Positions 1 through 8,247 of a stretch of 64,000 bases of DNA are shown one piece after another. The stretch spans positions 124,001 through 188,000 of the forward strand of contig NZ_JAVDWU010000001.1 in assembly GCF_031457455.1 (NCBI RefSeq), written 5' to 3'. Source of the DNA: Hydrogenophaga palleronii_A (GTDB lineage Bacteria; Pseudomonadota; Gammaproteobacteria; Burkholderiales; Burkholderiaceae_C). The stretch's first letter is position 1. Each line of letters begins with the position of its first letter. The notes below the pieces were generated by a model, which worked only from the letters and a program-made list of their open reading frames with translations, did no database searches and was not told the origin of the DNA. The translations under genes and the position numbers were made by a program.

Positions 1-254
1 GGCCGGCCATGAGACCCGCCCATCTCAAGCGAACTTGCCACCGTTCTTCGGCGGGGCCAGGGGCGCACGATCCGGATTCAGACATCGGAACAGGATAAAC
101 GGTGCTCACTTGTCGCCGTTCTGACCTGCGTCAAGGGTTCAGGCACGCTGCGAGCGGACACTGTGATCCTTCGCCCCTCAGGCGCCCAGTCTGCCCCCAT
201 CGTCCTGCCCTCACCGTGTCGTCCTACCTGTTGCATCGCCCCGCACCGTCTTCC
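1..254. other. Left-edge stretch without a recognised gene
   Basis: I see no convincing gene here. Open frames run through it on both strands, but they look like GC-rich shadows of the YitT gene and resemble no family I know. The plus-strand frame of the YitT gene stays open upstream to about position 102. That upstream part is rich in Pro, Arg, Cys and His and is unlike a membrane protein, so I treat it as untranslated leader. No terminator or clear promoter was found. Confidence 0.4.
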
Positions 255-872
255 ATGTCGTCTGCCACCACGCATCCCCCGGCGATGCACCGCCTTCACG
301 AGGACGTGCAGGCGTTGCTCACCGGGACCTTGTTCGTCGCGTTGGGCGTCGTCATGTTCCAACAAACCGGTCTGCTCACCGGTGGTACGGCAGGCCTGGC
401 GTTCTTGCTGCACTACGCCACAGGCTGGAGCTTCAGCGCCGTGTTTTTTGCCATCAACCTGCCTTTCTACGCCTTGGCGGTGCGTCGCATGGGGTGGGCG
501 TTCACGCTCAAGACCTTTGCTGCCGTGGCCCTGCTGGCTGCGTTCGTGCATTGGCTGCCAGGCTGGATCGCTTTTGACAAGCTGAGCACCGGCTTTGTGT
601 CGGTACTGGGAGGGCTGCTGATGGGGGCGGGCATGTTGATGCTGTTCCGACACCGCGCGAGCCTGGGCGGCTTCAACGTGCTGGTGCTCTTTGCGCAGGA
701 ACGCTTCGGATGGCGGGCAGGGCACCTGCAGATGGCGATGGATTGTGCGATCGTGTTGGCCGCCTTTCTGGTGGTGGACTGGCAGCAGGTCGCCTGGTCC
801 GTGCTGGGAGCGGTGGTGCTGAATCTGGCGTTGGCCATCAACCACCGACCCGGGCGCTACATGGCGATGTAA
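255..872 (+). CDS. YitT-family (DUF161-like) membrane protein
   Basis: A 205-residue, strongly hydrophobic protein with about five predicted transmembrane segments. It contains the family-like segment LTGGTAGLAFLLHYATG near residues 38-54 and a second glycine-rich stretch, GGLLMGAGMLMLF, at about 120-132. Both fit the YitT/DUF161 membrane family, whose transport substrate is generally unknown. I chose the ATG at 255, which gives MSSATTHPP followed by a short cytoplasmic tail; the longer frame from 102 adds 51 residues of implausible composition. No partner gene is evident, since the next gene starts 115 bp downstream and encodes a secreted nuclease. The family call is fairly secure. The function is unknown. 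Confidence 0.75.
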   Translation: MSSATTHPPAMHRLHEDVQALLTGTLFVALGVVMFQQTGLLTGGTAGLAFLLHYATGWSFSAVFFAINLPFYALAVRRMGWAFTLKTFAAVALLAAFVHWLPGWIAFDKLSTGFVSVLGGLLMGAGMLMLFRHRASLGGFNVLVLFAQERFGWRAGHLQMAMDCAIVLAAFLVVDWQQVAWSVLGAVVLNLALAINHRPGRYMAM

Positions 873-987
873 GTTGCCTGCGATCCTCGCTTGGCCGATG
901 CCGTTGGAGGCATTGAAAGCGCATTCAAGGAAACGGACTCGCAGCGGTTCACGGGAAAGCCGTCTTCAGAGATGGCAGACTCGCTGC

Positions 988-1560
988 ATGAGCCATTTTC
1001 GATTCGCGTCCACGGAGCTTCTTTCGCGACCGTGGTCCGCTCGCTTGCTCCTGTTCTTTGGCCTCTCTCTGGCTGTGGCGCTTGCGAGTGCCTCAGACAA
1101 CCACCGCGAGCGGCAAATCAGCACCGAAGGGAAGGTGTATCTGGCCAAGGTGACCCGGGTTTTTGATGGAGACACTCTTTGGGTACGGCCCCTTGCGGGT
1201 GGGCGCTACCGCAAGCTGCGGCTGGATGGCATTGATGCGCCCGAGATTTGTCAGGCTGGCGGTGTGGCGTCACGTGACGCGCTGGCGACCATGGTGACGG
1301 CGCAGGAGGTGCGCGTGGAGGTACGCCGCTATGACGATTACGGGCGGGCGCTGGTGCGTTTGAGCGTGGATGGTGTGGATGTTTCGGCCCGACTCGTCGG
1401 TGCCGGCCATGCCTGGTCCTACCGCTGGCGGCGCAGTCTGGGTCCTTACGCCAAGGAAGAGGAGGTGGCTCGCAAACATCGCAGAGGAATATTTTCCGGT
1501 CCCACACCGGAACTGCCACGCGACTTCCGTCGCCGCCATGGGCCTTGTCCCCTGCCTTGA
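988..1560 (+). CDS. Secreted thermonuclease-like (SNase-fold) nuclease
   Basis: A 190-residue protein with an N-terminal hydrophobic signal (LLLFFGLSLAVALASA) followed by a staphylococcal-nuclease fold. The family pattern is visible: RVFDGDTLWVR, then LRLDGIDAPEI, then DDYGRALVRL. These supply the usual calcium-binding aspartates and the two catalytic arginines, with a glutamate in DAPE. The C-terminal WRRSLGPYAKEEEVARKHRRGIF region matches the usual 'A...A+..+.G+W' ending, although Phe replaces Trp. It probably cleaves DNA or RNA outside the cytoplasm. The ATG at 988 is chosen because it gives a normal signal peptide directly; the frame is open further upstream to 874. It stands alone and converges on moeB. 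Confidence 0.8.
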   Translation: MSHFRFASTELLSRPWSARLLLFFGLSLAVALASASDNHRERQISTEGKVYLAKVTRVFDGDTLWVRPLAGGRYRKLRLDGIDAPEICQAGGVASRDALATMVTAQEVRVEVRRYDDYGRALVRLSVDGVDVSARLVGAGHAWSYRWRRSLGPYAKEEEVARKHRRGIFSGPTPELPRDFRRRHGPCPLP

Positions 1561-1578
1561 TTGACTCTTTCCCCTGGT

Positions 1579-2337
1579 TCAGTGTTCTTGAGGCGGGCCG
1601 CACACCCCGCAATGGGGGTTTTGCGGTAGGGCAATCTCGTTGAACGCCATGTCCCGGCCGTCGATCATCATCAGCCGCCCCACCAGGCGCGAACCGATGC
1701 CCGTGAGCAACTTGAGCGCTTCGGCCGCCTGCAGCGTGCCCACGATGCCCACCAACGGCGCAAACACGCCCATGGTGGCGCAACGCGTTTCCTCCACGCC
1801 GCTGGTTTCAGGAAACACGCAGGCATAGCAGGGGTTGCCCGGCTGCCGGGGATCAAATACGCTGAGCTGACCATCCATGCGAATGGCCGCGCCAGAAACC
1901 AGCGGTTTTCCGTGCACCACACACGCACGGTTGATGGCATGGCGGGTCTCGAAGTTGTCCGTGCAGTCGAGCACCACGTCGGCCTGCGCCACCAGTTGGT
2001 TCAACATCCCAGGGTCTGCCCGCTGGTTGACCACGTGCACCACCACATCGGGGTTGATGGCCGTGATCGCGTCGCGGGCAGATTCAGCCTTGGGATGTCC
2101 GACGCGTGCCAGGTTGTGCGCGATCTGGCGCTGGAGATTGGTGGCGTCGACCGTGTCGTGGTCAACGATGGTGATGCGACCGACGCCCGCACTGCCCAGG
2201 TAAAGCACCACCGGTGACCCCAGACCACCGGCACCCACCACCAGCGCGTGAGAGGCAAGCAGCTTTTCCTGCCCTTCGACGCCCAGTTCGTTGAGCAGGA
2301 TGTGCCGCGAATAGCGAAGAAGCTGCTCGTCGTTCAA
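1579..2337 (-). CDS. moeB: MoeB/ThiF-family adenylyltransferase
   Basis: A 252-residue E1-like enzyme that adenylates the C-terminal Gly-Gly of a small sulfur carrier such as MoaD or ThiS, as needed for molybdopterin (or thiamine) synthesis. Visible features are the nucleotide-binding GAGGLGSP motif near residues 36-43, the R-Q-I block in NLQRQIAH, DCTDNFETR, and two zinc-binding CxxC pairs (CYAC near 173 and CGVC near 245). It is the last gene of a minus-strand run gpmA, ctpA, moeB, 31 bp after ctpA. The molybdopterin link would suit the SoxC molybdoenzyme elsewhere in the window, but moeB is a normal housekeeping gene. MoeB and ThiF cannot be separated from sequence alone. Confidence 0.88.
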   Translation of the reverse strand: MNDEQLLRYSRHILLNELGVEGQEKLLASHALVVGAGGLGSPVVLYLGSAGVGRITIVDHDTVDATNLQRQIAHNLARVGHPKAESARDAITAINPDVVVHVVNQRADPGMLNQLVAQADVVLDCTDNFETRHAINRACVVHGKPLVSGAAIRMDGQLSVFDPRQPGNPCYACVFPETSGVEETRCATMGVFAPLVGIVGTLQAAEALKLLTGIGSRLVGRLMMIDGRDMAFNEIALPQNPHCGVCGPPQEH

Positions 2338-2368
2338 GGGTGGAGTCTGCCAGCTTCGGCCAAGACAG

Positions 2369-3853
2369 TCAGTTCGCGGTTTTCTCTTCGGGTCGAACAG
2401 TTTGTGTCTTGCTCACGAGCACCGCCTGCCCTTTGAGCTGGTTCAGGGCTTGCTGCAATTGGAAGTCCTGCTCGCTGCCGAATTCGGGCACGAGGCGCTG
2501 CCCCGGGTTCTTGCGCGCTTCTTCCTCAAGTCGCAGACGCGCTTCTTCCCGGTCCTGGTCCCGGCGCTGTTCGGCTGCCCGTTGGGCGTCCGTCATCGGT
2601 GGAGCTGCTCCATTGCCGTTGCCCAGGTGCTTCTGCAGATCCGCTTCGCGGGTCCGCAGGGCAGCAAACACATTGCCTTCAGCCGTTTCGTCCACCAGCA
2701 CGTCGGGCACGATGCCTTTGGCCTGGATGGATGTTCCCAACGGGGTGTAGTAGCGGGCCGTGGTGAGCTTCAGGCCGGTGTCCGGTCCCAGGGGCCGCAC
2801 CGTCTGGACCGAGCCCTTGCCGAAGGTCTGGCTACCCATGATCGTGGCGCGTTTGTAGTCCTGGAGTGCACCAGCAACGATTTCACTGGCGGATGCCGAA
2901 CCCTCGTTCACCAGCACCACCAAAGGCACGGTACGCAAGGCGCCCTTGGTGGCTTCGGTGAGGCGGCGAATGGGGTCGGCGCCGCCCCTGCGCAGGTAGT
3001 GCTGGGGCACCGCCTTGTAGATGAACTTGCTGTCTTCCAGTTGCCCGTTGGTGGACACCACCGTCACGTTTTCTGGCAGGAAGGCGGCCGACAGTGCCAC
3101 CGCCGCGTCAAGCAGACCGCCCGGGTCGTTGCGCAGGTCAAGCACCATGCCCTTGATGTTGGGGTCGGCCTTGTAGATGTCCTCGACGCGGCGCGCAAAG
3201 TCCTCAATGGTGCGTTCCTGGAATTGCGAGACGCGAACCCAGGCATATCCGGGCTCAACCACCTTGGTCTTCACGCTCTGGGTCTTGATCTCTTCGCGCG
3301 TGATGGTGACCGAGAAAGTGCGGTTCTCATCCTTGCGGAAGATGGTGAGCAGCACCTTGGTGCGAGGTTCCCCGCGCATCAGCTTCACTGCGTCGTTGAT
3401 TGCCAGGCCCTTGACCATGGTGTCGTCGATCTTGGTGATCAGGTCGCCGGGTTTCAGGCCTGCACGGAAGGCGGGCGAGTCTTCAATGGGCGAGACCACC
3501 TTGACCAGGCCGTCTTCCATGGAGATTTCGATGCCCACACCCACGAAGCGCCCGCTGGTGCCCTCGCGGAATTCCTTGAAGGACTTCTTGTCGAAGTACT
3601 GGGAATGGGGGTCCAGGCTGGCGACCATACCCGTAATTGCGTCCGAAATGAGCTTCTTCTCATCCACGGGTTCGACATAGTCGCTCTTGACCATGCCAAA
3701 CACGGCAGCGAGCTGTTGCAGCTCTTCCAGTGGCAACGGCGCCATGGTGCCCCTGGCCACGGCCTGGAACTGCACCGTGGTGAGCGCCCCTGCCACCGCA
3801 CCAATGGCCACCCAGCCTGCGATTCTCAGCTTGTGACTCACTTGTTTGCCCAT
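2369..3853 (-). CDS. ctpA: C-terminal processing peptidase, S41 family
   Basis: A 494-residue periplasmic serine protease of the CtpA/Prc type. An N-terminal membrane anchor (about residues 9-32) is followed by a PDZ domain (about 95-180, with GVGIEISMEDGLVKVVSP and GLKPGDLITKIDD). The S41 catalytic core comes next, with the nucleophile in NEGSASASEIVAGAL and the general-base lysine in GSQTFGKGSVQT. The C-terminal tail is rich in Glu, Arg and Gln and probably forms a coiled coil. It trims C-termini of envelope proteins. It lies 185 bp downstream of gpmA and just upstream of moeB on the same strand, an order I recognise from related beta-proteobacteria. Confidence 0.92.
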   Translation of the reverse strand: MGKQVSHKLRIAGWVAIGAVAGALTTVQFQAVARGTMAPLPLEELQQLAAVFGMVKSDYVEPVDEKKLISDAITGMVASLDPHSQYFDKKSFKEFREGTSGRFVGVGIEISMEDGLVKVVSPIEDSPAFRAGLKPGDLITKIDDTMVKGLAINDAVKLMRGEPRTKVLLTIFRKDENRTFSVTITREEIKTQSVKTKVVEPGYAWVRVSQFQERTIEDFARRVEDIYKADPNIKGMVLDLRNDPGGLLDAAVALSAAFLPENVTVVSTNGQLEDSKFIYKAVPQHYLRRGGADPIRRLTEATKGALRTVPLVVLVNEGSASASEIVAGALQDYKRATIMGSQTFGKGSVQTVRPLGPDTGLKLTTARYYTPLGTSIQAKGIVPDVLVDETAEGNVFAALRTREADLQKHLGNGNGAAPPMTDAQRAAEQRRDQDREEARLRLEEEARKNPGQRLVPEFGSEQDFQLQQALNQLKGQAVLVSKTQTVRPEEKTAN

Positions 3854-4038
3854 CGAAATATCCTGAAATTAACACCAGCGCCAAGCACGGTTGGCCCACT
3901 GGCGAGCCAATATACACCTTCGAGCGGTGTCCAGGCCTTCAGTTCCGCAAAGCCCGTCACACACGTGCGATGTGCCTGCCCAACGGTGGCATTTCGGCGA
4001 TATACGCTCTCCTGCGCGCCACCTCGTTGCCAGAGTTC

Positions 4039-4782
4039 TCAGGCCTTGCCCTGCGCCGCCACGGCCGCAGCGGCCTTTGCAATGGCTTCCGGATCGCCCA
4101 GGTAGTGGCTCCTGATCGGCTGCAGGGCGGCGTCGAGCTCATAGACCAGCGGAATCCCGTTCGGGATGTTCAGGTTGACGATGTCGGTGTCCGACACGCC
4201 GTCCAGGTACTTGACCAACGCCCGGATGCTGTTGCCATGGGCAGCCACCACCACGCGCTTGCCGGCGCGGATGGCCGGGGCCATGGATTCGTTCCAGAAC
4301 GGCAGCACGCGTGCCACGGTGTCCTTGAGGCATTCGGTCAGCGGAACCTCGTTCGGGCCCAGCTTTTCGTAGCGGCGGTCGTGGCGTTCGCAGCGCAGGT
4401 CGTTCGGCTCCAGTGCCGGCGGGGGGGTGTCGTAGCTGCGCCGCCAGATCAGCACCTGCTCATCGCCATACTGTTTGGCGACTTCTGCCTTGTTCAGACC
4501 CTGCAGGGCGCCATAGTGCCGCTCATTGAGGCGCCAGCTGTGCACCACGGGCAGCCAGGTGCGGTCCATTTCGTCGAGTGTGTGCCACAGGGTGCGGGTC
4601 GCCCGCTTGAGCACGCTGGTGTAGGCCAGATCGAAGTCATAGCCCTCGGCCTTGAGCAGCCGGCCCGCGTTCTTGGCTTGTTCCAGACCCGTGGCGGTCA
4701 GGTCCACGTCGGTCCAGCCGGTGAATCGGTTTTCGAGGTTCCAGGTGGATTCGCCATGGCGAATCAGGACAAGTTTGTACAT
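4039..4782 (-). CDS. gpmA: 2,3-bisphosphoglycerate-dependent phosphoglycerate mutase
   Basis: A 247-residue glycolytic enzyme interconverting 3- and 2-phosphoglycerate. The phosphohistidine motif LIRHGESTWNLENRFTGW is near the N-terminus, the ERHYGALQGLNK block is near residue 85, and the second catalytic histidine lies in VAAHGNSIRALVKYL. These define the dPGM histidine-phosphatase family. I start it at the ATG whose first base is 4782 (MYKLVLIRHGES), because the open frame upstream adds an unrelated 29-residue extension. It is divergent from the rhodanese gene and heads the gpmA-ctpA-moeB run. In an autotroph it also works on the route from 3-phosphoglycerate to pyruvate. Confidence 0.95.
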   Translation of the reverse strand: MYKLVLIRHGESTWNLENRFTGWTDVDLTATGLEQAKNAGRLLKAEGYDFDLAYTSVLKRATRTLWHTLDEMDRTWLPVVHSWRLNERHYGALQGLNKAEVAKQYGDEQVLIWRRSYDTPPPALEPNDLRCERHDRRYEKLGPNEVPLTECLKDTVARVLPFWNESMAPAIRAGKRVVVAAHGNSIRALVKYLDGVSDTDIVNLNIPNGIPLVYELDAALQPIRSHYLGDPEAIAKAAAAVAAQGKA

Positions 4783-4921
4783 GGGCAGTGAGTCGGATTG
4801 AACTGAAAAAGCGATCGGGCAAAGCCCGGCACACAGGGGCGTCGGCTGACTGTTGGCGGCGGTCGCCACGCAGGACAGCCAGACATTCTAAAATCCCAGG
4901 TTGTCTAGAAAGGGTACCCCT

Positions 4922-5332
4922 GTGAGTTTCTTCATCGAAAACTGGATTTTGATTGCTGTGGCCTTTGCCGCTGGCGCCATGCTGGTGTGGCCGGCGGTCT
5001 CAGCGGGTGGTCGCGCTGGATCGCTCAAACCCACCGAGGCCGTGATGCTGATGAACCGGGACAAGGCGGTGGTGGTGGATGTGTGCGAAGCCGCTGAATT
5101 CGCCGCCGGACACGTCATTGGTGCCAAGCACGTTCCCCTGGCCGACCTGGAGACGAAGCTGCCCGGTACCGTGAAGAACAAGGCCACGCCGGTGATTCTG
5201 GTGTGCGCCACCGGGGCGCGTTCCAACCGGGCCTTGGCCATCGCCAAGAAGCTGGGTTATGAGAATGCCCATTCCCTCTCGGGTGGCATGGGGGCGTGGC
5301 GAGCGGCCAGCCTGCCGGTGGAAAAGGCCTGA
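4922..5332 (+). CDS. Membrane-anchored rhodanese-like protein
   Basis: A 136-residue protein with one N-terminal transmembrane segment (WILIAVAFAAGAMLVWPAV, residues 8-26) and a single rhodanese domain. The active-site loop is CATGAR with the persulfide-forming Cys at residue 95, so it is probably an active sulfurtransferase or a sulfide/thiol handler at the membrane. A GTG start at 4922 is preferred, with an AGAAAGGG ribosome site about 7 bp upstream. The in-frame TTG at 4901 would place Lys-Gly-Thr before the helix and has no such site. It opens the rhodanese-grxC-secB-gpsA run and is divergent from gpmA, a conserved beta-proteobacterial arrangement. Confidence 0.85.
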   Translation: MSFFIENWILIAVAFAAGAMLVWPAVSAGGRAGSLKPTEAVMLMNRDKAVVVDVCEAAEFAAGHVIGAKHVPLADLETKLPGTVKNKATPVILVCATGARSNRALAIAKKLGYENAHSLSGGMGAWRAASLPVEKA

Positions 5333-5375
5333 TCATTTGTTTCTTTTTTATTTTTAGTCTGATCCAGGAGAATCC

Positions 5376-5636
5376 ATGGCCACCGTCACGATGTACACCA
5401 GCGCTTATTGCCCCTTCTGCAGCCGGGCCAAGGCCTTGCTCCAGCGGCACGGTGTGGTCGATCTGAAGGAGGTGTATGTGGACGGCCAGCAGGCGCTGCG
5501 CGCCCAGATGACAGAGCGCACCGGACGCACCAGCGTGCCGCAAATCTTCATTGGCGAAACCCATGTGGGTGGCTGCGATGACCTGCACGCGCTCGACGCC
5601 CGGGGTGGCTTGGTGCCCATGCTCCAGGCGGATTGA
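5376..5636 (+). CDS. grxC: Glutaredoxin 3
   Basis: An 86-residue glutathione-dependent disulfide reductase. The active site CPFC sits at about residues 12-15 (SAYCPFCSRAKALL). The TSVPQIFIGETHVGGCDDL block contains the cis-proline and the GG-C-D glutathione-binding loop. The length is that of a typical single-domain GrxC. It lies 43 bp after the rhodanese gene and about 100 bp before secB on the same strand, so co-transcription is likely. It supplies reducing equivalents to cytoplasmic thiol enzymes. Confidence 0.95.
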   Translation: MATVTMYTSAYCPFCSRAKALLQRHGVVDLKEVYVDGQQALRAQMTERTGRTSVPQIFIGETHVGGCDDLHALDARGGLVPMLQAD

Positions 5637-5734
5637 GCAGCCCTTGCCGTTGGGGCTGACATAATCCCCCATCAGTGCCCGCTGCGGACGAATACCACCG
5701 CTGCGGGCTTCGTTTTACTTATCGAGACACCACC

Positions 5735-6193
5735 ATGGCCGACAACCAAGAACCCACTTTCCAGATCCAGCGTGTCTACCTGAAGGAAGCTTCGTTGGAA
5801 CAGCCGAACTCTCCCGCCATCCTGCTGGAGCAGGAACAGCCTTCCGTGGACATCCAGCTTGGCGTTGAGGCCAGCCCCGCTGCAGACGGTGTCTATGAAA
5901 TTTGCGTCACCGCCACCGTGACCACCAAGATCAAGGACAAGACGGTCTTTCTGGTGGAAGCCAAGCAGGCCGGCATCTTCGAGATCCGCAACCTGCCCGA
6001 AGAGCAGATGGGCCCCATCATGGGCATCGCTTGCCCGCAGATCGTTTATCCCTACCTGCGCTCCAACGTGGCCGACCTGATCCAGCGCGGCGGCTTTCCG
6101 CCCGTGCACCTGGCCGAGATCAATTTCCAGGCCATGTACGAGCAGCAACAGGCGCAGGCCGCCGAAGACGCGCCGCGCATCGTCACGCAGTAA
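5735..6193 (+). CDS. secB: Protein-export chaperone SecB
   Basis: A 152-residue cytoplasmic chaperone that keeps pre-proteins unfolded and hands them to SecA. The family features are present: FQIQRVYLKEASLEQPNSP near the N-terminus, the VYEICVTATVTTKIKDKTVFLVEAKQAGIF core, and the ACPQIVYPYLRSNVADLIQRGGFPPVHLAEINFQAMY signature. The start at 5735 gives MADNQEPTFQ, the usual SecB beginning; the frame is open 20 codons upstream without homology. It sits between grxC and gpsA, 24 bp before gpsA, as in many beta- and gamma-proteobacteria. Confidence 0.97.
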   Translation: MADNQEPTFQIQRVYLKEASLEQPNSPAILLEQEQPSVDIQLGVEASPAADGVYEICVTATVTTKIKDKTVFLVEAKQAGIFEIRNLPEEQMGPIMGIACPQIVYPYLRSNVADLIQRGGFPPVHLAEINFQAMYEQQQAQAAEDAPRIVTQ

Positions 6194-6217
6194 CGCCCGT
6201 TCGCTGGATCCAGCGCA

Positions 6218-7252
6218 ATGAAGATTGTTGTGCTCGGTGCGGGGGCTTGGGGCACCGCGCTGGCGGTGAGTGCCGCCCGTCTGGCAGGTGCTGATCGTGA
6301 AGTGAGCCTCTGGGCGCGCGACGCTGCCCAGGCCCAGGACATGCAGGCGGTGCGCGAAAACCGCCGCTACTTGCCGGGGGTGGCTTTTCCACATGGGCTG
6401 ATCGTAGATGCCGTGCCCCTGAAAGCCGTGTCCGACGCGGTCATGCAAAGGCTCGGGCAAGACGATCTGGTGATCATTGGGACGCCCATGGCCGGGCTGC
6501 GCGCTGTGTTGACCGGGCTGCGCGAACACACCGGACCCGTCGCCTGGCTCTGCAAAGGGTTCGAGTCGCCTCAGGGGCCGGATCAGCCCGTGGGTCTGCT
6601 GGGCCATGAGATCCAGGCCCGCGTGGCGCCGTTGCTCAAGGCGGGTGTGCTCAGTGGGCCCAGTTTTGCGCAGGAGGTGGCGCTGGGCCAGCCGACCGCG
6701 CTGGTGGCGGCCAGCGAGCATGCCGGTGTGCGTGAGGCACTGGTGACGGCGTTCCATGGTCCAGCCTTGCGGGTGTACGGCAACGAAGACCTGGTGGGCG
6801 TGGAAGTGGGCGGTGCCGTCAAGAACGTGCTGGCCATTGCCACCGGCCTGTGCGATGGCTTGAAACTGGGACTGAATGCCCGAGCGGCTTTGGTCACCCG
6901 CGGGCTGGCAGAGATGACCCGGCTGGGGCTGGCGCTGGGTGCGCGTGCCGACACCTTCATGGGGTTGTCCGGCCTCGGTGATCTGGTGCTGACCGCCACA
7001 GGCGACCTCTCACGCAACCGGCGCGTGGGTCAGCTGTTGGCGCAAGGGCTCAGCTTGAGGCAGGCCGTGGATTCACTGGGCCATGTGGCCGAAGGTGTAT
7101 ACAGTGCGCAAACCGTGGTGCAGCGCGCGCGCCTGCTGGGTGTGGACATGCCGATCAGCGAAGCCGTGGTCGATTTGCTGGATGCGCGGCTGCAGCCAGC
7201 GCAGGCCCTGGCCGTGCTGATGGGGCGCGACCCGAAGCAGGAAGCGCTGTAA
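6218..7252 (+). CDS. gpsA: Glycerol-3-phosphate dehydrogenase [NAD(P)+]
   Basis: A 344-residue enzyme that reduces dihydroxyacetone phosphate to sn-glycerol-3-phosphate for phospholipid synthesis. The Rossmann motif GAGAWGTALA is at residues 7-16. The substrate domain carries GVEVGGAVKNVLAIATGL, with the catalytic lysine in VKN, and ARAALVTRGLAEMTRLG followed by FMGLSGLGDLVLTATG. It ends the rhodanese-grxC-secB-gpsA run and converges on panC with a 44-bp gap, where I saw no clear terminator. Confidence 0.96.
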   Translation: MKIVVLGAGAWGTALAVSAARLAGADREVSLWARDAAQAQDMQAVRENRRYLPGVAFPHGLIVDAVPLKAVSDAVMQRLGQDDLVIIGTPMAGLRAVLTGLREHTGPVAWLCKGFESPQGPDQPVGLLGHEIQARVAPLLKAGVLSGPSFAQEVALGQPTALVAASEHAGVREALVTAFHGPALRVYGNEDLVGVEVGGAVKNVLAIATGLCDGLKLGLNARAALVTRGLAEMTRLGLALGARADTFMGLSGLGDLVLTATGDLSRNRRVGQLLAQGLSLRQAVDSLGHVAEGVYSAQTVVQRARLLGVDMPISEAVVDLLDARLQPAQALAVLMGRDPKQEAL

Positions 7253-7296
7253 GCTCCCCGCATCTCCACATTGCGAGGTCTTCCCAGTCGCCACGA

Positions 7297-8163
7297 CTAC
7301 ACCTCGAAATTGTCGATCAGGCGCGTGCTGCCCAGCCGGGCGGCACCCAACACAACCAGCCGCTGGGCGGAGGTGGCGTCCAGCGCTTGCGGCACCTGGA
7401 GATCGCAGCGGCGTCGGACCGTCAGGTAGTCGGGTTGCCACCCGCGCTGCGACAGGGCGTGCATGGCGCGCTCTTCCAGCGCCTCTCTCTGGGCGGGCAG
7501 GCCGTCGGCAGCCGCCAGGGCATCACGAGCCAGTGAACGCAAGGCCAGCGACAGATGCACCGCTTCGGTCCTTTCGGTATCGCTCAAATACCCATTGCGC
7601 GAACTCAGGGCCAGGCCGTCTTCCGCGCGCTGCGTCTCGGCACCCACGATGTTCACGGGCAGGGCAAGCTGCTGCACCATGTTCCGGATGACCATCTGCT
7701 GCTGGTAGTCCTTCTTGCCGAACACAGCGTGGCGCGGACCTTTGGCTTCAGAGAACACGCACTGGAACAACTTCATCACCACGGTGCACACGCCCACAAA
7801 AAAACCGGGCCGGAAATGACCTTCCAGGATGTCGGCCAGTTCGGGCGGCGGGTGCACCTTGAAGCCCTGCGGTTCCGGATAGAGGTCTTTTTCCGACGGC
7901 GCAAACACCACATCGCAACCGGTAGATGCCAATTGATCGCAGTCGGCCTCGAGCGTGCGGGGGTAGGTGTCAAAGTCTTCGTGCGGCGCAAACTGCAGGC
8001 GGTTCACAAAGATGCTGGCCACGGTCACGTCACCGAGCGGTTTGGCTGTGCGGACCAGCGCCATATGGCCCTGGTGCAAATTGCCCATGGTGGCCACAAA
8101 GGCCGGTGAGTCGTAGGGCCGCAGGGCTGCGCGCAGGTCTTCGATGGTGTGGACGATTTGCAT
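7297..8163 (-). CDS. panC: Pantothenate synthetase
   Basis: A 288-residue ATP-dependent ligase joining pantoate and beta-alanine, the last step of vitamin B5 synthesis. It shows the nucleotidyltransferase HxGH-type motif (MGNLHQGHMALV, residues 26-37), the SIFVNRLQFAPHEDFDTYPRT pantoate site, FGKKDYQQQMVIRNMVQQL, and the KMSKS-like SSRNGYLS segment. It is downstream of panB on the minus strand with an 84-bp gap. That gap contains a short GC-rich sequence resembling the end of the repeat family described below. The two genes very likely share a transcript. Confidence 0.96.
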   Translation of the reverse strand: MQIVHTIEDLRAALRPYDSPAFVATMGNLHQGHMALVRTAKPLGDVTVASIFVNRLQFAPHEDFDTYPRTLEADCDQLASTGCDVVFAPSEKDLYPEPQGFKVHPPPELADILEGHFRPGFFVGVCTVVMKLFQCVFSEAKGPRHAVFGKKDYQQQMVIRNMVQQLALPVNIVGAETQRAEDGLALSSRNGYLSDTERTEAVHLSLALRSLARDALAAADGLPAQREALEERAMHALSQRGWQPDYLTVRRRCDLQVPQALDATSAQRLVVLGAARLGSTRLIDNFEV

Positions 8164-8247
8164 GAGAAGAAAGCCGTTCGTTCAAGGGCTGCCGCGGAAC
8201 CGCCCTTCGACTGGCTCGGTGCGGGTAACTGGTGCAGCGAAGAGGTG

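Noticed and set aside
2402..4105. Long open frame antisense to ctpA (567 codons)
   Set aside because: Its composition is rich in His, Gly and Val and it resembles no family. The minus-strand ctpA has clear PDZ and S41 motifs, so this is a GC-rich shadow.
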